In this document: one piece after another, positions 6,224 through 11,533 of the stretch
How positions within the stretch are numbered: the first letter of the stretch is position 1
Layout: each line of letters opens with the position of its first letter
NCBI GenBank assembly: GCA_035528235.1
Contig: DATKZB010000337.1
Location: 1 to 11,533 of the forward strand
Source of the DNA: DATKZB01 sp035528235
GTDB lineage: Bacteria > Planctomycetota > Phycisphaerae > FEN-1346
DNA: 11,533 nt
Direction: 5' to 3'
Notes under the pieces: generated by a model
Seen by the model: only the letters and a program-made list of their open reading frames with translations
Told to the model about the DNA's origin: nothing
Databases searched by the model: none
Translations under genes and position numbers: made by a program

Positions 6224-9200
6224 GCCGACCCGGCTTACTATGCCAAGAAGGGCACCTGGCAGGAGACCATGGTCGCGGCGCGCGAGGCGCTTCTGCGGCA
6301 GGAGGTCGAGAAGTCCAAGACCCCCGAGGCCCCCCAGGATGCCACCATCACGATGGGCCCCTGGCACATGGCGGGCCCCTTCTACGTCGACGGGGGGAGC
6401 ACGAGGGGATTCGACCACGTGTTCCCGCCCGAGCAGGGCATCGACCTCGCGAAGCCGATGGGCAAGTTGCGGTGGGTGGCGCAGCCGCAGTTTGACGATG
6501 GCAAGGTCCACGGTCTTTCCGCAGGCACGAACGGCTCAACCTACCTCTACCGGACGATAACGGCCACCGCGCCCAAGACCATTACCGGTTACTTCGGCAG
6601 CGACGACGGAATGGCCGCATGGATTAACGGCAAGAAGGTCATCTCGAACGACGTGCCTCGTGGCCCGGCACCGAACCAGGACAAGGCCGCGCTGGCGCTC
6701 CAGAAGGGCGACAACCACCTCCTCCTGAAGATCCACAACAACAGTGGCGGCCATGGTTTCTACTTCTCGACGACGTCTGTTGCGAAGGAGACCGATCCTC
6801 GCCAGCAGAACCGGGAAGGGCTCTGGGACCTCGTGGGCCGTGACTTCACCGACAGCACCGCCCGGCGGCAGATGGCCTGGGAACGGGCCGACGGTATCTG
6901 GGCCAACGACTGGCAGGCGGGCGACTGGAAGGGCCTGGCCCAGCGGTACGTCCGGGCCGCACGCCTGCCTCGGTACGCGGGCAAGGCCAAGGAACTTGCC
7001 GCCCAGGTCAAAGACGCCTCGGGTCTGGCGGCGGTCCGCGAGGTGTATTACCAGTCGAGCGATACGGAAGAGTTGCTGGCCCGCGGCAGCGACTTCAACT
7101 TTGGCGCCCTGTACCTGGCGGTAGACGACCTGATGACCACGTTCGGCCCGAAGTACCCCAAGGGCAAGGAGTTCCTGGCCCGTCTCGACGCCCTTCAGAA
7201 GCGGCTCGAGGGCATCCAGAAAGGGGCGGACAAGGACGGCGCGGCAGGCAAGGATGCACTCCTGGCGCTGACGAAAGACCTCGTGGCGCTTCAGTGCGAG
7301 GCGTTGCTGGCCAATCCGCTGATCGATTTCGAGCAACTCCTCTTCGTCAAGCGGAGCGAGAAGCGGCTCGGCCTGCCGCAGAACTGGCAGGGCAACTCGA
7401 CCATCGGCGGCACCGGGTACGACAACGAGATCGCGCTCATCTCCATGCGCGACACCGCCGGCGCCGCGAAAACCCTCTACCGGCCCGAGGGCAGCCAGTT
7501 CGTCGGCGACGTCGATCTGCACTTCGACGCCGACCGCATGCTCTTCTCGATGCCGGGCTCGAACGGGCGATGGCAGGTCTTCGAGATCAAGACCGACGGC
7601 ACCGGCCTTGCCCAGGTCACGCCCGGCGAGGACAAGGATGTTGACAACTACGATGCCTGCTACCTGCCCGACGGCCGCATCATTTTCTGTTCCACGGCGT
7701 GTTACCTGGGCGTGCCATGCGTGGGCGGCGGCGACCACGTGGGGTCGCTGTACCTGCTCGACGCCGACCGCAAGGGCGTCCGCCAACTGACGTTCGACCA
7801 GGACCACTCGTGGTGCCCGACGGTGCTGAACAACGGCCGCGTCATCTACACGCGGTGGGAGTACAGCGACACGCCGCACTACTTCAGTCGCCTCCTGTTC
7901 GAGATGAACCCTGATGGCACCTCGCAATTCGAGCACTACGGCAGCAACTCGTACTGGCCGAACTCGATGTTCTACGCCCGGCCCGTTCCGGACCATCCCA
8001 CGAAGGTCGTCACGATCGTCTCCGGCCATCACGGCGTGCCGCGCATGGGCGAACTCCTGATCCTCGACCCCGCCAAGGGCAAGCACGAGGCCGACGGCGT
8101 CGTGCAGCGCATCCCCGGGTACGGGAAAGAGGTCGAGCCCATTATCCGCGACGGGCTGGTCGACGGCAGTTGGCCCAAGTTCCTGCACCCTTATCCGCTG
8201 AGCGAGAAGTACTTCCTGGTCTCGTGCCGGAAGGACTCGAAGTCGCCCTGGGCGTTGTACCTAGTTGATATTTTCGACAACATGCTCCTGCTGCGCCAGG
8301 AGCCCGGGTACGCCCTGTTCGAGCCTGTTCCGGTGAGGAAAACGCCCACGCCGCCCGCGATCCCCGACCGGATCGACCTTACGCGCAAGGACGCCATCGT
8401 CTACCTGGCCGACGTGTACACCGGCCCCGGCCTCAAGGGCGTGCCGCGCGGAACGGCCAAGGCCCTGCGCGTCTTCACGAACCACTACGGCTACCGCGGC
8501 ATGGGCGGGCACATCAACATCGGCATCGACGGGCCCTGGGACGTCAAGCGGATCCTGGGAACGGTGCCCATTCACGAGGACGGGTCGGCGATGTTCCGCG
8601 TTCCGGCCAACACGCCGATCGTGGTGGTGCCGGTGGACGCCGAGGGCAAGGGCCTCCAGGTCATGCGGAGTTGGTATACGGCCATGCCGGGCGAGTTCGC
8701 CTCGTGCGCCGGGTGCCACGAGCGGCAAAGCGAGCGGCCGTCCGCCCGCCAGACCATCGCGACCGGCAAGCGACCCTCGGCCATCAGTCCCTGGTACGGA
8801 CCCATGCGGGGGTTCAGTTTCGCCCGCGAGGTTCAACCGGTCCTCGACAAGTACTGCATCGGGTGCCACGACGGCGGCAAGCGGGCCGACGGCAAGACGC
8901 CTCCCGACCTGCGCGGCAAGGATAAACGGCCCGACTACAAGGGCGAGTGGACGCCGTCGTACGAACAGTTGCATCGATTCGTCCGGCGCCCGGGGCCCGA
9001 GAGCGATTACCACGTCCAGGTGCCTCTGGAGTACCACGCCGACACGAGCGAACTGGTCCAGATGCTCCAGAAAGGGCACGGCGGCGTCAAACTCGACGTC
9101 GAAGCCTGGGACCGCCTCGTCACCTGGATCGACCTCAACGTGCCTTGCCACGGCACCTGGAGCGAGCATCGCCGCATTGCGGGCCAGGGACACGATCGGC

Positions 9201-10222
9201 GGCTCGAACTGGCCAAGTTGTACGCCAAGGTCGACGTGGACCCCGAAGCCTACCCGGCCATAGAGGCGGTGTCGGTCGTTGCGGTCAGGCCGGAGCCGAT
9301 GCCGAAGCCCAAGGTCAAGACGGTGGCGTGTCCCGGCTGGCCGTTCGATGCCGACGAGGCCAAACGCCGGCAGGCCGCCGGCGGGGCGCCGTCGCGGACC
9401 GTGGACCTGGGCGGCGCGACGCTGGAACTCGTCTACGTTCCCGCAGGTGAGTTCGTCATGGGCGATGCCGCGGGTCTGTCCGACGAGTGGCCCGTCGCGC
9501 GGGTGCCCGTCGCCAAGCCCTTCTGGATGGGCAAGGTCGAGATCACCAACGCCCAGTACGCCGTGTTCGACCCTGGGCACGACAGCGGTTACATCAGCGT
9601 CTACAACAAGGACCAGAGTAACCGCGGCGAGATCGCCAGTCGCGAGAAGCAGCCCGTCATCCGCGTGTCGTGGCAGCAGGCCAGGGCGTTCTGCCGGTGG
9701 CTCTCCAAAAAGACGGGCGAGACGTTCATGCTCCCCACCGAGGCCCAATGGGAGTACGCCTGCCGCGCGGGCACGACAACGCCCCTCTCTTACGGCGACT
9801 GTAACGCCGACTTCGGCAAGTGGGCCAACCTGGCCGACAAGGGGCTCAACAACCTGTGCCGTCGCGATTCGCCCAGGTGGATTCCGAGCATCGACGGCGT
9901 CAACGACGGGGCCGTCATCACCGAGAACGTCGGCAAGTACCAGGTCAACCCCTGGGGGCTCCACGACATGCACGGCAACGTGTTTGAGTGGACCCGGTCG
10001 GCCTACCAGCCGTACCCGTACAAGGACGACGACGGCCGCAACGCCGACACGGCCGACGGGCGCAAGGTAGTTCGCGGCGGGTCGTTTTACGACCGGCCCA
10101 AACGGGCCCGGTCGGCCTTCCGGCTGAGTTATCCGTCGTGGCAGAAGGTCTATAGCGTCGGCTTCCGCGTCGTCAGCGAGGCGGGCGCGCCGAAGCGGCT
10201 GGCAGTGGTTTCCGACAAGTAA
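6146..10222 (+). CDS. Secreted fusion: jelly-roll-like domain + HZS-alpha-like propeller + diheme cytochrome c + FGE/SUMF1-like domain
   Basis: 1358 aa from ATG 6146, supported by AGGAGG at 6131 and a signal peptide (hydrophobic ATAVVVLLVV, A24-S25-A26 before A27). Residues ~66-212 look like a jelly-roll, carbohydrate-binding-type module (GPWHMAGPF, YFGSDDGMAAWINGKK, NHLLLKIHNNSGG, FYFSTT). Residues ~213-385 are mostly helical and lead into LLANPLIDFEQLLFVKR. The HZS-alpha-like propeller follows (~395-853; GDVDLHFDADRMLFSMPG, NNGRVIYTRWEYSD, YGSNSYWPNSMFYARP). Heme motifs are C854-H858 (CAGCH) and C904-H908 (CIGCH), spaced 50 residues apart as in the upstream paralog. WIDLNVPCHGTW has C1001 where the paralogs have Tyr. 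After a GWPFD-containing linker (C1062), residues ~1093-1350 are FGE/SUMF1-like (PAGEFVMGD, PTEAQWEYACRAGT, DMHGNVFEWT). In GGSFYDRPKRA both FGE active-site cysteines are absent (D1316, A1321). It is probably a non-canonical FGE-fold, heme-binding exported protein; the carbohydrate-binding idea is inference. Confidence 0.95.
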   Translation: MRGLGINWRWATAVVVLLVVSATASAADPAYYAKKGTWQETMVAAREALLRQEVEKSKTPEAPQDATITMGPWHMAGPFYVDGGSTRGFDHVFPPEQGIDLAKPMGKLRWVAQPQFDDGKVHGLSAGTNGSTYLYRTITATAPKTITGYFGSDDGMAAWINGKKVISNDVPRGPAPNQDKAALALQKGDNHLLLKIHNNSGGHGFYFSTTSVAKETDPRQQNREGLWDLVGRDFTDSTARRQMAWERADGIWANDWQAGDWKGLAQRYVRAARLPRYAGKAKELAAQVKDASGLAAVREVYYQSSDTEELLARGSDFNFGALYLAVDDLMTTFGPKYPKGKEFLARLDALQKRLEGIQKGADKDGAAGKDALLALTKDLVALQCEALLANPLIDFEQLLFVKRSEKRLGLPQNWQGNSTIGGTGYDNEIALISMRDTAGAAKTLYRPEGSQFVGDVDLHFDADRMLFSMPGSNGRWQVFEIKTDGTGLAQVTPGEDKDVDNYDACYLPDGRIIFCSTACYLGVPCVGGGDHVGSLYLLDADRKGVRQLTFDQDHSWCPTVLNNGRVIYTRWEYSDTPHYFSRLLFEMNPDGTSQFEHYGSNSYWPNSMFYARPVPDHPTKVVTIVSGHHGVPRMGELLILDPAKGKHEADGVVQRIPGYGKEVEPIIRDGLVDGSWPKFLHPYPLSEKYFLVSCRKDSKSPWALYLVDIFDNMLLLRQEPGYALFEPVPVRKTPTPPAIPDRIDLTRKDAIVYLADVYTGPGLKGVPRGTAKALRVFTNHYGYRGMGGHINIGIDGPWDVKRILGTVPIHEDGSAMFRVPANTPIVVVPVDAEGKGLQVMRSWYTAMPGEFASCAGCHERQSERPSARQTIATGKRPSAISPWYGPMRGFSFAREVQPVLDKYCIGCHDGGKRADGKTPPDLRGKDKRPDYKGEWTPSYEQLHRFVRRPGPESDYHVQVPLEYHADTSELVQMLQKGHGGVKLDVEAWDRLVTWIDLNVPCHGTWSEHRRIAGQGHDRRLELAKLYAKVDVDPEAYPAIEAVSVVAVRPEPMPKPKVKTVACPGWPFDADEAKRRQAAGGAPSRTVDLGGATLELVYVPAGEFVMGDAAGLSDEWPVARVPVAKPFWMGKVEITNAQYAVFDPGHDSGYISVYNKDQSNRGEIASREKQPVIRVSWQQARAFCRWLSKKTGETFMLPTEAQWEYACRAGTTTPLSYGDCNADFGKWANLADKGLNNLCRRDSPRWIPSIDGVNDGAVITENVGKYQVNPWGLHDMHGNVFEWTRSAYQPYPYKDDDGRNADTADGRKVVRGGSFYDRPKRARSAFRLSYPSWQKVYSVGFRVVSEAGAPKRLAVVSDK

Positions 10223-10270
10223 TCGGGGGGGGGCATTCCGCGTCGTTCGAAGGTATTCCCGGAACAGGCA

Positions 10271-10275
10271 AAGGA
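10271..10275 (+). promoter_or_regulatory. Shine-Dalgarno-like AAGGA before the YVTN propeller gene
   Basis: AAGGA lies 6 nt before ATG 10282 and supports this Met over later in-frame Met codons at residues 5 and 12. The whole gap from the previous stop is 59 nt with no terminator-like hairpin plus T-run, so cotranscription with the upstream gene is likely. Confidence 0.65.
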
Positions 10276-10281
10276 CACGAG

Positions 10282-11533
10282 ATGAAGCGACTGATGACGG
10301 TCATCGTATTGGGTATGGTATGGGGGATCATGCCAGGCGCGTTTCTGGTCCAGGCCGGCGCGGCGCCGACGTACCGCTCGCCCCTCGACCTGAAGTTCTC
10401 GCCCGACGGCAACTCGCTGGCCGTCTCCGACCCGACGGCCGGGGTGCTGGCTATCGTGGATGTGGCCGGCAAGAAGGTGGCCCGGGAGGTTGCCCTGAAG
10501 GGCCAGCCGACCGGCGTCGCCTGGTCCACCGACGGCACGAAGGTCTACGTGGCCGAGCGGGATGCCGGAACCGTGGCCGAGGTCGACGCCGCCAAGGGCA
10601 AGGTCCTCCGCCGCTTCGACGTCGGCCGGAGGCCGATGGGCGTGGCCCTGGCGGCGAAACGCAACCTGCTCGTCGTCGCCAACACGGTTACCGATGACGT
10701 GTCGGTAGTCGACCTGGCGTCCGGAAAGGAGCGCGCCCGCATCCGCGTGCCGCGCCAGCCCTGCTTCATTGCCATCACCCCCGACGAGACGCTGGCCGTC
10801 GTCGGGAACCTCATTCCCTGTGGCAACGCGTCGGACCCGCAGACGGCGGCTGCCGTCAGCCTCATCGACCTGGAGGGACTGAAGTCGGTCGGCGACGTGA
10901 AGATGCCGGGCGGCTCCACGGCCATCCGGCAGGTGGTCATCTCCCCCGACGGCAAGTGGGCCTATGCCGTCCACACCGTGGGCCGCACGACGCTGCCCAC
11001 GACGCAGTTGGAGCGCGGCTGGGTGAATACCAACGCCCTGAGCGTTATCGACCTGCCGGGCAAGGCGCTCCACGCCACGCTGCTGCTCGACCGCCTGTCC
11101 GAGGGCGCCGCCGACCCATGGGGCCTGGTCCTCTCGAAGGACGGCAAGGCCATGTGGGCGACGCTGGCCGGCGTCCACCAACTGGCCAAGGTAGACCTGG
11201 AGGGGCTGCACCTGCTGCTCGACGGCAAACCGTTGCCCCCGCTTGAGGGGCAGCAGGGGCCCAGGCACATCTCGGACATCTGGCAGGAGATTGCCAAGGA
11301 CCCCCAGAAACGCAGCCTCCTGGTCAACGACCTCGCAGCCCTGTATGGCGCCGGGCTGCTCGACCGCAGGCCCATCGACGGCAGGGGTGTCTATGCCCCC
11401 ACCCCCGAACCCCCCGGCAAGGCCTTGAAAGGGCCGCGGGGCATCGACCTGGCACCCGATGGCAAGACGCTGGCCATCGCGGTCTACTTCTCGGGCGCGG
11501 TCGTCCTGGCCGATGCCGTCACGTGCAAGCCCA
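10282..11533 (+). CDS. Secreted YVTN-type beta-propeller protein, 3' end beyond the window
   Basis: ATG 10282 opens a frame with no stop to the window edge, giving 417 complete residues. The N-terminus is a signal peptide (MKRL, hydrophobic TVIVLGMVWGIM, VQAGA at about 23-27). Repeated propeller blades follow: LKFSPDGNSLAVSD, VAWSTDGTKVYVAERDAGTV, ANTVTDDVSVVDLASGK, VVISPDGKWAYAVHT, LVLSKDGKAMWATL and IDLAPDGKTLAI. These have the SPDG...V.VID pattern of YVTN/NHL-like surface propellers. HTVGRTTLPTTQLERGW sits mid-protein. I recall related planctomycete proteins continuing into a C-terminal diheme cytochrome c part; no CxxCH is seen in the visible 417 residues, so this is a prediction. The role is probably protein-protein or ligand binding, or redox, in the periplasm next to the cytochrome fusions. 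The gene is partial at its 3' end and is probably cotranscribed with 6146-10222. Confidence 0.92.
   Translation, partial: MKRLMTVIVLGMVWGIMPGAFLVQAGAAPTYRSPLDLKFSPDGNSLAVSDPTAGVLAIVDVAGKKVAREVALKGQPTGVAWSTDGTKVYVAERDAGTVAEVDAAKGKVLRRFDVGRRPMGVALAAKRNLLVVANTVTDDVSVVDLASGKERARIRVPRQPCFIAITPDETLAVVGNLIPCGNASDPQTAAAVSLIDLEGLKSVGDVKMPGGSTAIRQVVISPDGKWAYAVHTVGRTTLPTTQLERGWVNTNALSVIDLPGKALHATLLLDRLSEGAADPWGLVLSKDGKAMWATLAGVHQLAKVDLEGLHLLLDGKPLPPLEGQQGPRHISDIWQEIAKDPQKRSLLVNDLAALYGAGLLDRRPIDGRGVYAPTPEPPGKALKGPRGIDLAPDGKTLAIAVYFSGAVVLADAVTCKP

Noticed and set aside
6536..9973. Long minus-strand open frames of 550 and 570 codons opposite the second fusion gene
   Set aside because: Same composition artefact; they break at arbitrary places and show no conserved motifs, whereas the plus strand encodes a complete recognisable protein.

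Overview
The window is G+C-rich, with G or C at most codon third positions. It carries four genes, all on the + strand and tightly arranged. Hydrazine-synthase-alpha-like (HZS-alpha-like) beta-propeller/cytochrome c proteins, formylglycine-generating-enzyme (FGE/SUMF1)-like domains, and YVTN-type propellers occurring together point to a member of the Planctomycetota or a close relative. That assignment is inferred from family distribution. No rRNA, tRNA, CRISPR array, transposase or integrase was seen.

Layout: (A) 1-1815 is the 3' part of an HZS-alpha-like multiheme cytochrome gene with three CxxCH motifs. Its frame is broken by one in-frame TAG at 364-366. (B) After a 14-nt gap, 1830-5891 encodes a 1353-aa secreted protein: signal peptide, ThuA/glutamine-amidotransferase-like domain, helical segment, HZS-alpha-like propeller, two CxxCH motifs, and a C-terminal FGE-like domain. 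(C) The 254-nt gap 5892-6145 holds a perfect 20-bp inverted repeat made of two 11-bp hairpins with complementary tetraloops, plus further possible RNA helices. (D) 6146-10222 encodes a 1358-aa paralog of B with the same core and C-terminus but a different N-terminal module, a jelly-roll-like carbohydrate-binding-type domain. (E) After 59 nt, 10282 to the window end encodes the first 417 residues of a secreted YVTN-type beta-propeller protein that runs off the edge.

How they may work together: B, D and E each have a recognisable signal peptide, and the c-type heme motifs require maturation outside the cytoplasm. The products are therefore probably a co-expressed periplasmic or surface set of redox/binding proteins. 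The HZS-alpha resemblance does not imply anammox, because no HZS beta/gamma partner is visible and such propeller-cytochrome proteins are widespread in non-anammox planctomycetes. The FGE-like domains have lost one (B) or both (D) active-site cysteines of true FGE, so sulfatase activation is unlikely. The substrate and pathway cannot be read from the sequence.
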